A stretch of DNA of 20,098 bases from Treponema sp. Lineage in GTDB: Bacteria; Spirochaetota; Spirochaetia; Treponematales; Breznakiellaceae. Numbering within the stretch: position 1 is the first letter of the stretch; the number at the start of each line of letters is the position of its first letter. A program made the translations under genes and the position numbers. The stretch spans positions 1 through 20,098 of the forward strand of contig JAISTO010000094.1 of the NCBI GenBank assembly GCA_031272575.1, in the 5' to 3' direction. Positions 6,147 through 13,618 of the stretch are shown piece by piece. The notes beneath the pieces are model-generated. The model saw only the letters and a program-made list of their open reading frames with translations. It did no database searches and was not told the origin of the DNA.

Positions 6147-6944
6147 ATGCGTCAAGCAATCCTTCCTCTCGCGCTATTCAGCGCTTTCCTGTGTTCGTGC
6201 GTGTCTTTTATGTGGAACACGGCGGCGGTTCCCCGGGTTGCCGCGCAGTATGCGGGGGAGCAGGCCTTTTCCACCTCATTTCCCGAAGGCGGCGAACTCA
6301 TTTTTATCGGCGTATCGCACAAAACAACCTACAAAACCGACTCCATTAACCTGGCGCTTAACTATGCCGCCTATAAAGCGGCCTGTTTTCAGACGGTGGT
6401 GGGAAAATACGCCGCCTTTAACAGCACCGGAGGGGGCAGGTTCCTCGATTTTACGCAGGAAACGGGCTTCGAACTCGAACCGGACGAATCGAACAAAGAA
6501 GCATACGAGCGGTACCTCGATTCTCTTACCTACGACGAAGCGCGGGATGTATACGAGGTAGGGGATACGGTCTACGTCCGGGCGCACTATGCGGACGCTT
6601 CCCTCAATGTGGTTAACCGCCTGGGGCCGCGGGAGGCAGACGGCGCCCCTTCGTGGATAGCGGAACAGCCGGTCATACCGGGCTATGCGGTCGGCGTCGG
6701 CACCGCGAACCGCAGAACGTACCATGCCGAAACCATAAAAGATTCATTTATCAATACGGTGGTAACCCTGGTTACCATGTTGAATCCCAGCATAAAAAAT
6801 GATAGTATCAATGTATCGAGCGACGACCGGCGAAGGGAACACACCTTCGTCACCGGCGAAGATACGCTCTCCGGTTTTTGCGTCCTCGACTTCTGGACTG
6901 ACCCTTCAGGCGCCGTGTGGACCTTGGGGGTCGCAAGGAAATAA
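6147..6944 (+). CDS. Envelope lipoprotein, probable two-module LPP20-like protein
   Basis: 265 aa with a signal peptide ending LFSAFLCSC; Cys18 is the likely lipidated residue. Two segments resemble degenerate LPP20 units. The first is IFIGVSHKTTYKTDSINLAL at 52-71, with an Ala/Tyr-rich helix after it. The second is PSWIAEQPVIPGYAVGVGTA at 168-187, followed by a helix to about 212. It ends in FCVLDFWTDPSGAVWTL, a beta-rich tail. The family assignment is by pattern only and is weaker than for the flanking genes. ATG 6147 follows GAGG at 6138-6141. The next gene starts 1 nt after its stop, so the two are certainly co-translated. Base composition is noticeably less GC-rich than in the trk genes. 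Confidence 0.65.
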   Translation: MRQAILPLALFSAFLCSCVSFMWNTAAVPRVAAQYAGEQAFSTSFPEGGELIFIGVSHKTTYKTDSINLALNYAAYKAACFQTVVGKYAAFNSTGGGRFLDFTQETGFELEPDESNKEAYERYLDSLTYDEARDVYEVGDTVYVRAHYADASLNVVNRLGPREADGAPSWIAEQPVIPGYAVGVGTANRRTYHAETIKDSFINTVVTLVTMLNPSIKNDSINVSSDDRRREHTFVTGEDTLSGFCVLDFWTDPSGAVWTLGVARK

Positions 6945-6945
6945 C

Positions 6946-7581
6946 ATGAAAAAAATGACGGCGCTGCTCCGTGCGGGGGCCTTGTTGGGCGTTTTCGCCG
7001 CCTTCGGCGCCTCCTGCGCGTCCGGGCCGCGGGTCTCGCGCGTAGACGCGGACACGGCGATCGACCTCTCGGGCAAGTGGAACGACCGCGACGCCCGCCT
7101 CGTAAGCGAGTCTCTCATTGCGAGCGCGCTCGCGAGCGCCTCCATAAGCCGCTATATCACCCAGTTCGAGGGGACGCATGGCGGCGAAGCGCCCACGGTC
7201 ATCGTGGGCGCGTTCCGCAACGAGACGAGCGAGCACATCGACACCGGCATCATCGCGGGGATGCTGCGCGCCGCGATCATCAACAGTGGGCGGCTCAACT
7301 TCGTCGAGGGCGGCGCGGCGCGCTCTCAGATACGCGGCGAGCGCTTCGACCAGCAGGCGAACGCGAGCGAGGACACGGCCGCGCGGGTGGGCGAGGAAAC
7401 GGGCGCCGACCTTATCCTGCAAGGGGTTATCGGCTCCGCGGTCGATCGGGCCGGGGGGAAAACGGTGCGCGCCTACTTCGTCAAGGCGTCATTAACGAGT
7501 ATCGAAAGCAACCGCATCCTCTGGGAGGATCAAAATAATGACATTAAAAAAATCATCGAACGGCAGAAAGTACGGTTTTAG
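6946..7581 (+). CDS. LpoB-like lipoprotein (penicillin-binding-protein activator family)
   Basis: 211 aa; signal peptide with lipobox-like GASC and Cys24. The mature domain follows the LpoB pattern: DLSGKWNDRDARLVSESLI (40-58), PTVIVGAFRNETSEHIDT (83-100), a helix MLRAAIINSGRLNFVEG (106-122), GADLILQGVIGS (153-164) and a C-terminal SLTSIESNRILWED. In E. coli, LpoB is an outer-membrane lipoprotein that reaches through the peptidoglycan to activate PBP1b. Spirochaete homologues are annotated by similarity only, and the fold (TolB-N-like) also occurs in flagellar proteins. Upstream AAGGA at 6935-6939 supports ATG 6946. It sits between two LPP20-type lipoproteins, which suggests a shared envelope job. 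Confidence 0.8.
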   Translation: MKKMTALLRAGALLGVFAAFGASCASGPRVSRVDADTAIDLSGKWNDRDARLVSESLIASALASASISRYITQFEGTHGGEAPTVIVGAFRNETSEHIDTGIIAGMLRAAIINSGRLNFVEGGAARSQIRGERFDQQANASEDTAARVGEETGADLILQGVIGSAVDRAGGKTVRAYFVKASLTSIESNRILWEDQNNDIKKIIERQKVRF

Positions 7582-7596
7582 TTTCCAGGAGGCAGC

Positions 7597-8943
7597 ATGA
7601 AAACAAGGTTTATCGAAAAAGCGAGGCATCTGACGCAGGGCGCGGCGCAGAGCGTCACGCTTTGCGTCACGCTCTGCGCCGCATTGCTCGCGGGGCTCGC
7701 GGGCTGCGGCACGACAGGCGCGGCCACCGCGAGCGGACCATCCGCGGCGGACAAAGCCGCGCAGGCGCGGGCGGCGCAGAATGCGGCCCAGGGCGCAAGC
7801 GCGGCGCTCGACGCGCGGCTCGGCAATGCGCCGGCCGCGGTGGGGCAGCCGGCAGCCCAGGCGCCCGCGGCGGCAGCGCCCGCGGCGGCCGTGCAGAGCA
7901 CGGCAGCGTCGTCCGGGCCGCTGGTGTCGAGCGGGGGCAAGCCCGCCTGGGTGGACGAGCCTTACCGTGTCTACTACGAGCGGGATTATCTCGCGGCGGT
8001 GGGCAGCGCCAAGACCCGCGAAGACGCCGAGGCGAACGCGCTTGCGGAACTCGTCGCCATATTCGGGCAGAACATCAAAAGCGAGATACAGAGCCTTTCC
8101 GGCTACACGAGCGCGGTCAAGGACGGCGCGGTATCGTACCGCGAGCATAGCAGCATGCAGCAGGAAATCGAGCGCTCCGCAAGCATGGGCGGGCTGGTCG
8201 GCGCGGAGATCCGCGAGGTCTGGACCGACACGCGGGCGAAAAACATCTACGCGATCGCTGTTTTGGAAAGAACGCGGACGAACGCCCTCTACGGCGACAT
8301 GATCCGCGACAATCTTCAGTTTATCGAAACACTGACCATGCTGCCGGCCTCGGAAAAAAACACCATCGAAGGCTACGCGCGCGTCATGCTGGCCGCAACC
8401 CTTGCGGACGCGAACCAGGTCTTCGTCAACGTGCTTAATGTGATAGGCAACACGAGCGGCATAAGCGCGGCCTCCTTAAAGAAGGGCAACGACTACCGGC
8501 TCGCCGCGCGGGACATCAGCAAAAACATCCCCATTGGGGTGGTGGTGAGAGGCATCGACGAGGCCAGCGGCAGCCGGCTGGCCTCGGCCTTCAGCAAGGT
8601 GATAACGGACGCGGGCTTCAGAACCGGCAACGCGAGGTCGCGCTATGTGCTGCGCGTCAACGCGGCGATATCCAACCTCGACCTGCCCAACGCGCAGGGC
8701 TTCGTGTATGCCCGCATCGAGTTGAGCGCCTCGCTCGTCGACACGATGGACGATGTCGCGCTGCTGCCGTACAGCATAAACCGCCGCGAAGGGCATACTT
8801 CGATTTCGGAGGCCCGGAAGCGGACGATCAGCACGGCCGAGGAGTACATTGCCGGCACCGTGAAAGACAGCAAAGTAAAACCGGAAGAGAAATTCAACAT
8901 CGTCTTGCAAAATTATCTTTCATCGATGCTGCCCCAGCATTAG
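7597..8943 (+). CDS. LPP20-domain lipoprotein with C-terminal alpha/beta domain
   Basis: 448 aa. The signal peptide is long, with a classical lipobox LAGC (Cys37). An Ala/Gln/Pro-rich linker (41-112) would tether the folded part to the membrane. The LPP20 domain spans about 117-226: KPAWVDEP, YLAAVGSA (131-138), ANALAELVAIFGQNI (146-160), and the strand KNIYAIAVLERT. A second domain (about 295-448) begins with DISKNIPIGVVVRGI and contains SRLASAFSKVITDAGF and YVLRVNAAI, resembling a TolB-N/LpoB-type alpha/beta fold (inference). AGGAGG (7586-7591) sits 5 nt before ATG 7597, which is 15 nt after the LpoB-like gene. Codons 16-29 contain a large perfect hairpin. The importer ATPase starts within 3-21 nt of its stop. 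Confidence 0.8.
   Translation: MKTRFIEKARHLTQGAAQSVTLCVTLCAALLAGLAGCGTTGAATASGPSAADKAAQARAAQNAAQGASAALDARLGNAPAAVGQPAAQAPAAAAPAAAVQSTAASSGPLVSSGGKPAWVDEPYRVYYERDYLAAVGSAKTREDAEANALAELVAIFGQNIKSEIQSLSGYTSAVKDGAVSYREHSSMQQEIERSASMGGLVGAEIREVWTDTRAKNIYAIAVLERTRTNALYGDMIRDNLQFIETLTMLPASEKNTIEGYARVMLAATLADANQVFVNVLNVIGNTSGISAASLKKGNDYRLAARDISKNIPIGVVVRGIDEASGSRLASAFSKVITDAGFRTGNARSRYVLRVNAAISNLDLPNAQGFVYARIELSASLVDTMDDVALLPYSINRREGHTSISEARKRTISTAEEYIAGTVKDSKVKPEEKFNIVLQNYLSSMLPQH
7642..7682 (+). repeat. 14-bp perfect inverted repeat inside the signal-peptide coding region
   Basis: gcggcgcagagcgt (7642-7655) and acgctctgcgccgc (7669-7682) are exact reverse complements. The 13-nt spacer contains a further acgc/gcgt pairing around ttt, so 41 nt form a nearly continuous hairpin with one C-C mismatch. 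It encodes the repeated SVTLC-VTLC of the signal sequence and begins 45 nt into the gene. Confidence 0.85.
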
Positions 8944-8963
8944 CCGTGGCAGGGCCCGAAAGC

Positions 8964-10478
8964 ATGGCCTGCGTCGAAATGCGGGGCATCACCAAGCGCT
9001 TCGGGGCGGTGCTCGCAAACGATGCGGTCAGCATAACCGTTGACCGGGGGGAAATCCTCTCGCTCCTGGGCGAGAACGGGTCCGGCAAGAGTACGCTGGT
9101 CAACATACTGGCAGGGCTCTACGCCCCGGACGCGGGGACGCTCTCTATCGACGGGCGCGAATGCCGCTTCCGCTCCCCCAGAGATGCCATCGCCGCGGGG
9201 GTCGGCATGGTGCACCAGCACTTCATGCTCGTGCCGGTGCTGCGGGCCTGGGAGAACATCTGCCTGGGGGAGCGGGCAAAAAGCCCCTTTCTGCAAAAAA
9301 AGGCGATCTGCCGAAAGATAGACGGCATCGCGAAGAAATTCGGCATTGCCATCAACCTTGAAAAAAAAATATACGATATGTCCGTTGGCGAAAAGCAGAC
9401 GGTCGAGATCGTCAAAATGCTGTACCGCGGGGCGCAGACCCTCATTCTCGACGAACCGACCGCGGTGCTTACCCCGCAGGAGACGGAGACCCTTTTCGCG
9501 ATGCTCCGCTTTATGCGGGGGGCGGGCTGCGCGATCATCATTATTACGCATAAACTCGCGGAGGTGCTCGCCATTAGCGACCGCATAACGGTGCTGCGCA
9601 GGGGCCGGACGGCCGGGACCGTGCGGGCCGCGGAGGCGACGGCGCGCTCGCTCAGCGCGATGATGGTGGGCGAGAGCATCTCGCTCGAGATCGACCGCCC
9701 CCCGCCGCGGCCGAGCGAAGCCCCCATGCTGCGGGTGCGCGGCCTCTCCGTCACGAGCCGCGAGGGGACGCCCCTGCTGCGCAGCCTCTCCTTCGACCTC
9801 TCGGGCGGGGAACTGCTCGGGGTCGCGGGCCTCGCGGGGAACGGCCAGAAAGAACTTTGCGAGGCGATCGCCGGCTTACAGAAGCGCTTCTCGGGGAGCG
9901 TCACCTTTTTGGGGGAGGAACTGGCCGGGCTTTCCCCCCGCGCCATCCGCAGGCGGGGCGTGTGCCTCAGTTTCATCCCCGAGGACCGGCTCGGCATGGG
10001 CCTCGTGGGGGGCATGAGCGTGACGGACAACGTCCTGCTGCGGGGCTACGACCTGAGCGCCGGGCCGCTGGTGGATCGGGCGCGGGCGCGGGAGGCCGCG
10101 GAGCGCATCGTCAAAAAGTATGACATTGCCACGCCGACCGTTAACCACATGGTCAGAAAACTGTCCGGCGGTAACATCCAGAAAGTGCTGCTGGGCCGGG
10201 AACTGGAGACCCGCCCCCGGCTCCTTATCACCGCGTATCCGGTGCGGGGCCTCGACGTGGGGGCCTCGTACGCGATCTACCACCTGATCAACGCGCAGAA
10301 GGCGGCCGGAGTCGCGGTGCTCTTCATCGGCGAGGACCTGGACGTGCTCCTCGCGCTCAGCGACCGCCTGCTGATCCTCTGCGAGGGGGCCGCCATGGGC
10401 ATAGTCGACCCCCGCGCGGTCACCAAAGAGGATGTGGGGCTTATGATGCTCGGCCGAAAGGAGGCCGCATGCGGGTAA
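8964..10478 (+). CDS. ABC transporter ATPase, nucleoside/BMP-type (two fused NBDs)
   Basis: Energises import of a small solute, by family resemblance nucleosides or a related compound (NupO/YufO, BMP-associated type). Counting GTG 8946 as residue 1: NBD1 has Walker A GENGSGKST (42-50), the Q-loop VHQHFMLVP (89-97) typical of this subfamily, signature-like SVGEKQTVEI (146-155) and Walker B LILDEPTA (166-173). NBD2 has a degenerate Walker A, GLAGNGQKEL, lacking the Lys-Ser/Thr, a good LSGGNIQK signature, and a Walker B-like LLITAYPVRGLDVGA with no catalytic Glu. NBD2 degeneracy is normal for the subfamily. ATG 8964 is chosen, with GTG 8946 as alternative; ribosome binding sites are weak for both. 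Its end overlaps the next gene by 10 bp. Confidence 0.88.
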   Translation: MACVEMRGITKRFGAVLANDAVSITVDRGEILSLLGENGSGKSTLVNILAGLYAPDAGTLSIDGRECRFRSPRDAIAAGVGMVHQHFMLVPVLRAWENICLGERAKSPFLQKKAICRKIDGIAKKFGIAINLEKKIYDMSVGEKQTVEIVKMLYRGAQTLILDEPTAVLTPQETETLFAMLRFMRGAGCAIIIITHKLAEVLAISDRITVLRRGRTAGTVRAAEATARSLSAMMVGESISLEIDRPPPRPSEAPMLRVRGLSVTSREGTPLLRSLSFDLSGGELLGVAGLAGNGQKELCEAIAGLQKRFSGSVTFLGEELAGLSPRAIRRRGVCLSFIPEDRLGMGLVGGMSVTDNVLLRGYDLSAGPLVDRARAREAAERIVKKYDIATPTVNHMVRKLSGGNIQKVLLGRELETRPRLLITAYPVRGLDVGASYAIYHLINAQKAAGVAVLFIGEDLDVLLALSDRLLILCEGAAMGIVDPRAVTKEDVGLMMLGRKEAACG

Positions 10479-11527
10479 GGATAATCCAGCGGGCGGAACT
10501 CGACCCCCGCCGGGAAGCGCTGCTCCGCCTCGGGGCCGTGGCGGCGGCGCTGGGGGCGAGCGCTCTTGTCATGCTCTGCATGGGGTATAACCCCGCGCTC
10601 CTCTACGCCCGCATCGTCGAGGGCTCGCTCGGCAGCGCGTACCGGTTCCGCGAGACCGTGCACAAAGCGATCCCCCTGGCTATGCTCTCGCTGGGGACTG
10701 CCGTGGCCTTCCGTATGCGCTTCTGGAATATCGGCGCGGAGGGGCAGTTCTACATGGGGGCCTTCGGCGCGTCGGCCCTGGCCTTTGCGTTTCCCGGCCT
10801 CCCCGCGCCGCTGCTCCTGTCCATCATGCTGGTCAGCGCGTTTGTGTTCGCGGGGCTTTGGGCGCTCATCCCCGCGCTGCTGAAACTGCGCTGGGGCACC
10901 AACGAGACCCTCGTCACCCTTATGCTGAACTATGTGGCGCAAAAGTGGATCACCTTCCTGCAGTACGGGCCCTGGAAGGACCCCCAGGGCATCGGGTTCC
11001 CGAAGATCGCGGCGTTTGGGGCCAACGCGGTACTGCCCGCGACAGGGGGTGTGCACATTGGGTGGCTTCTCACGCTTGCGGCCGCGGGGGCGGTATGGTT
11101 CATCCTGAAAAAAACGAAACTCGGTTTCGAGATCGCGGTGCTGGGGGGGAGCGAGACCACGGCCCGCTACGCGGGGCTCAACGTGTTCCGCGTCTGTGTG
11201 ACCGCCGCGCTCCTCTCGGGCGGGCTTTGCGGCGCGGCCGGTATGCTGCAGGCAAGCGGCATAGAGCGCTCGCTCAGCGACCAACTGTCCGGGGGCCTCG
11301 GCTTCACCGCGGTGATCACCACCTGGCTCGGACATCTCAATCCGCCGGCGGTGCTGGCGGTGTCTTTCGCGTTTTCCATGCTGATTCAGGGGGGGAACTT
11401 CTTGCAAAGCGCCCTCCAGATCCCCCAGGCGATCTCGCAGATCCTGCAGGGGATCATCATCTTTTTTGTACTGGGCGCGGAGTTTTTCCTGCGCTACACT
11501 TTTGTGATCGAGAGGAAAAAGGGATGA
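10469..11527 (+). CDS. ABC transporter permease, nucleoside/BMP-type (first)
   Basis: 352-aa inner-membrane permease of the BPD_transp_2 class (NupP-like). A cytoplasmic start is followed by a helix at about 18-43; the family motifs are FRMRFWNIGAEGQFYMGAF (around 87-105) and GTNETLVTLMLNYVA (about 146-160). About eight to nine hydrophobic segments are visible, ending in LQGIIIFFVLGAEFFLRY. It would pair with the next gene to form the translocation channel. AAGGAGG at 10457-10463, with 5 nt to ATG 10469, is a strong ribosome binding site inside the ATPase gene. The stop overlaps the next start as ATGA. Confidence 0.9.
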   Translation: MRVRIIQRAELDPRREALLRLGAVAAALGASALVMLCMGYNPALLYARIVEGSLGSAYRFRETVHKAIPLAMLSLGTAVAFRMRFWNIGAEGQFYMGAFGASALAFAFPGLPAPLLLSIMLVSAFVFAGLWALIPALLKLRWGTNETLVTLMLNYVAQKWITFLQYGPWKDPQGIGFPKIAAFGANAVLPATGGVHIGWLLTLAAAGAVWFILKKTKLGFEIAVLGGSETTARYAGLNVFRVCVTAALLSGGLCGAAGMLQASGIERSLSDQLSGGLGFTAVITTWLGHLNPPAVLAVSFAFSMLIQGGNFLQSALQIPQAISQILQGIIIFFVLGAEFFLRYTFVIERKKG

Positions 11528-12495
11528 CCGCATTTTTGCTTGCCCTGGGGCTGTTTTTGCAGATCGCGGTGCAGATGGGGACCCACATCCTCTTCGCTAC
11601 CCTGGGGGGCATAGTCTGCGAGAAGGTGGGCAACATGAACCTCGGCATCGAGGGGATGATGCTGCTGGGGGCCGCGCTCGGGTACTACACGGGCGCGCTC
11701 ACGGGCAGCCCCGCCCTGGCGATACTGGCGGCCGGGGGCGCCGGGGCCGCGGGCGCCGCGATCTACGCGGTGATCACGATTACCCTGCGGGGGAACCAGG
11801 TGGTCACCGGCCTCATTCTGACGATCTTCGGGGGGGGCGTCGCCCGCTACATGGGGAAGACGCTCTCAGGCTTCAAGACCCTGCCCCCGGCCTTCGCCGC
11901 CGCGTTCGCTCCCGTGCCCGTTCCCCTGTTGCGGCGCATACCCGTACTGGGGCCCGCGCTCTTCGAGCAGAGCCCCTGGGTGCTCGCCGCCGTTCTGGCG
12001 GCAGTGCTCCTCTCCCTCTACTTCCGCTTTACCCCCTGGGGCCTCGCTGCCCGCGCCGTGGGCGAGAACCCTGTCGTCGCGGACGCGGCCGGGATCAACG
12101 TCACCCTATACAAATACCTCCATGTGCTTACGGGGGGCTTTCTCTGCGGGCTGGGGGGCGCGTACCTGTCGCTCGTGTTCGTGCCGTCCTGGCAGGAAAA
12201 CATCACCGCGGGCGCGGGCTGGATAGCGGTCGCGCTGATCATCTTTAGTACCTGGAACCCCCTGCGCGCGATCTACGCGGCGTACCTGTTCGGCGCGCTG
12301 CGGGGCCTGGGCTTCAAGTTCCAGAACCTCTCGTTCAGCCTGGCCGGCGCGCGCATAGTCTTCTACCCCCAACTGCTCGATATGCTCCCCTACCTTGCCA
12401 CCATCGTCGTGCTTGTCGTGATTACCCGTAAGAAAAAGCGCGAACAGCAGGCCCCCGCCGCCCTCGGCAGCGCGTACTTCCGCGAGGAGCGGTAG
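11524..12495 (+). CDS. ABC transporter permease, nucleoside/BMP-type (second)
   Basis: 323-aa NupQ-like permease. The family signature VGNMNLGIEGMMLLGAALGY is near 37-56; LRGNQVVTGLILTIFG and LYFRFTPWGLAARAVGENP with AAGINV follow. The start is ATG 11524 in the ATGA overlap; the long open frame upstream of it in the same phase is a GC shadow of the first permease. The C-terminus is a Lys/Arg-rich cytoplasmic tail. An 8-G run (11830-11837) lies in the coding sequence. No substrate-binding (BMP) lipoprotein gene of the usual kind is found on either side in this window, so the binding protein is encoded elsewhere, or a flanking lipoprotein has an unexpected role. Confidence 0.9.
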   Translation: MTAFLLALGLFLQIAVQMGTHILFATLGGIVCEKVGNMNLGIEGMMLLGAALGYYTGALTGSPALAILAAGGAGAAGAAIYAVITITLRGNQVVTGLILTIFGGGVARYMGKTLSGFKTLPPAFAAAFAPVPVPLLRRIPVLGPALFEQSPWVLAAVLAAVLLSLYFRFTPWGLAARAVGENPVVADAAGINVTLYKYLHVLTGGFLCGLGGAYLSLVFVPSWQENITAGAGWIAVALIIFSTWNPLRAIYAAYLFGALRGLGFKFQNLSFSLAGARIVFYPQLLDMLPYLATIVVLVVITRKKKREQQAPAALGSAYFREER

Positions 12496-12496
12496 G

Positions 12497-12534
12497 GGGG
12501 GCAAATGAGAATTGCTGGGTTCTTCCTGGCCCCC
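12497..12534 (+). terminator. Hairpin closing the lipoprotein/ABC operon
   Basis: gggggc (12497-12502) pairs with gccccc (12529-12534). After a symmetrical 4x4 internal loop, gagaa (12507-12511) pairs with ttctt (12520-12524, one G-T) around an 8-nt loop. It starts directly after the permease stop codon; a T-rich stretch with TTTTT follows, but 8 nt later than in a classical terminator. Some read-through into the signalling operon is possible. Confidence 0.45.
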
Positions 12535-12563
12535 TTGAATGTTTTTCCGGTTTTTGTTAGACT
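12535..12563 (+). promoter_or_regulatory. Candidate promoter of the FecR/kinase operon
   Basis: TTGAAT (12535-12540) and TAGACT (12558-12563) are spaced 17 bp, each 4 of 6 to sigma-70 consensus. They lie between the upstream hairpin and the GGA-containing ribosome binding site (12581-12583) of the FecR-like gene. The surrounding 50 bp are much more AT-rich than the genes, as expected for a promoter. Confidence 0.5.
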
Positions 12564-12590
12564 TAAGTTAAAGTAAAGAAGGATGTTCGA

Positions 12591-13607
12591 ATGACGCAGA
12601 AGCAAAAAAGCGTGGCGGCTAATATTTTCTTTTACGCCTTTTCCCTGAGCGGCGCTCTGCTTTTCGCCGTTCTCTTGTGGAATGACGTGTACCGGCGTCT
12701 CGCCGAAAACAACCGGGAACCTATCGGCTGGGTTCTCAAGACCGCCAGAACCGTACAGCGTCAACTTGCGAGGAAGAGCATCTGGGAAATGGCGAAGGTA
12801 GACCTGCCCCTTTATCCGGGGGATAAAATCCGCACGGGCGACGATTCCGCAGTCCGCGTCTCCTTTGCGTCGGGGGATGTGATCGACCTGGGCAGCAATT
12901 CCATCATCACTATAGAACTAACCCGGGAGAACACGAGCCTCGTCGCCCTGGAATCGGGGGTAGTGGTACCCGTTGTTTCTTCAGGGGGGACGGTGGTTCG
13001 CACCAGCGCGGGGGAAGCGAGGCCCATGGACACGGGACGGGTCTATGCCGCCGCGGCGCCCCCGGCCGCGGGACCCCCTGCCGCAGCCGGCGGCGCCCCT
13101 TCCCAGGCGCCTGAAGCCGGTCCCGCGCCGGCCGCGGGTCTTGCGCCCGCCGCCGCTTTTGATCCCGCCGCCCTTGAACCGGACGCCTCGCTGGTAATGC
13201 CCGACTCGATTTTCGAGGAACTCGATGTCACTGAAAAAGAAGAACCCCTGCTCGAAGTAACCTCCCTTCTGCCGCAGCCGGCAAACCTCAGACCCCAGGG
13301 GACCATCGGAAGGAGGGCCCTGGCCGCGGCAAAGGGTGTTGTTTTTTCCTGGGACCCGGTTCCCGGGGCGAAGAGTTATGAACTCAGCCTGCGGAACTCG
13401 AGCGGGATTCTCGTGCGGGGCGAAGTGGTTGCCTCGACGAGCCGCCATGTGTCCGACATCGCCCTCTTCCTGGCAAACCGCAGCCTCGTCTGGTCGGTAC
13501 AAGCCCAGGGCGAGGGAAACATCCGGAGCGATCCGGCAACGGGCGCCTTAACTCTGGACCTGCCTCCCATTGAAGCCCCGGTACCGCGCCTGCCTGAAAG
13601 GCGCTGA
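12591..13607 (+). CDS. FecR-domain membrane protein with C-terminal FN3-like module
   Basis: 338 aa. One N-terminal membrane helix (about 9-30) is followed by an extracytoplasmic FecR-like domain (about 45-145): IGWVLKTARTVQRQ, LPLYPGDKIRTGDDSAVRVSF and DVIDLGSNSIITIEL are the repeated beta-hairpin signature. A long Ala/Pro/Gly-rich linker (153-200) leads to an Ig/FN3-like domain (about 248-325) beginning VVFSWDPVPGAKSYELSL. FecR proteins relay outer-membrane signals to cytoplasmic regulators; here a hybrid kinase, not a sigma factor, is encoded downstream, so the FecR domain may be a structural or sensing part of the phosphorelay (inference). It is the first gene after the candidate promoter, and the next ribosome binding site begins 1-2 nt after its stop. 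Confidence 0.8.
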   Translation: MTQKQKSVAANIFFYAFSLSGALLFAVLLWNDVYRRLAENNREPIGWVLKTARTVQRQLARKSIWEMAKVDLPLYPGDKIRTGDDSAVRVSFASGDVIDLGSNSIITIELTRENTSLVALESGVVVPVVSSGGTVVRTSAGEARPMDTGRVYAAAAPPAAGPPAAAGGAPSQAPEAGPAPAAGLAPAAAFDPAALEPDASLVMPDSIFEELDVTEKEEPLLEVTSLLPQPANLRPQGTIGRRALAAAKGVVFSWDPVPGAKSYELSLRNSSGILVRGEVVASTSRHVSDIALFLANRSLVWSVQAQGEGNIRSDPATGALTLDLPPIEAPVPRLPERR

Positions 13608-13618
13608 GGGAGGCGGTG

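Noticed and set aside
5151..6155. 334-codon minus-strand frame through the promoter and first lipoprotein
   Set aside because: It crosses the repeat-rich intergenic region and a supported lipoprotein gene with signal peptide and ribosome binding site; no domain seen.
9820..10260. ATPase inactivated by mutation because NBD2 lacks Walker A Lys and Walker B Glu
   Set aside because: Degenerate second domains with GNGQ-type Walker A and P-x-RGLDVG are normal for BMP/nucleoside-type ATPases; NBD1 is intact.
10858..11523. N-terminal extension of the second permease
   Set aside because: The upstream part of that frame is Arg/Gly/Ala-rich shadow of the first permease; the ATGA overlap at 11524 gives a normal NupQ-like start.
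10277..11533. 418-codon open frame on the minus strand opposite the first permease
   Set aside because: It is low in hydrophobic residues, has no recognisable motif and lies exactly opposite a well-supported permease.
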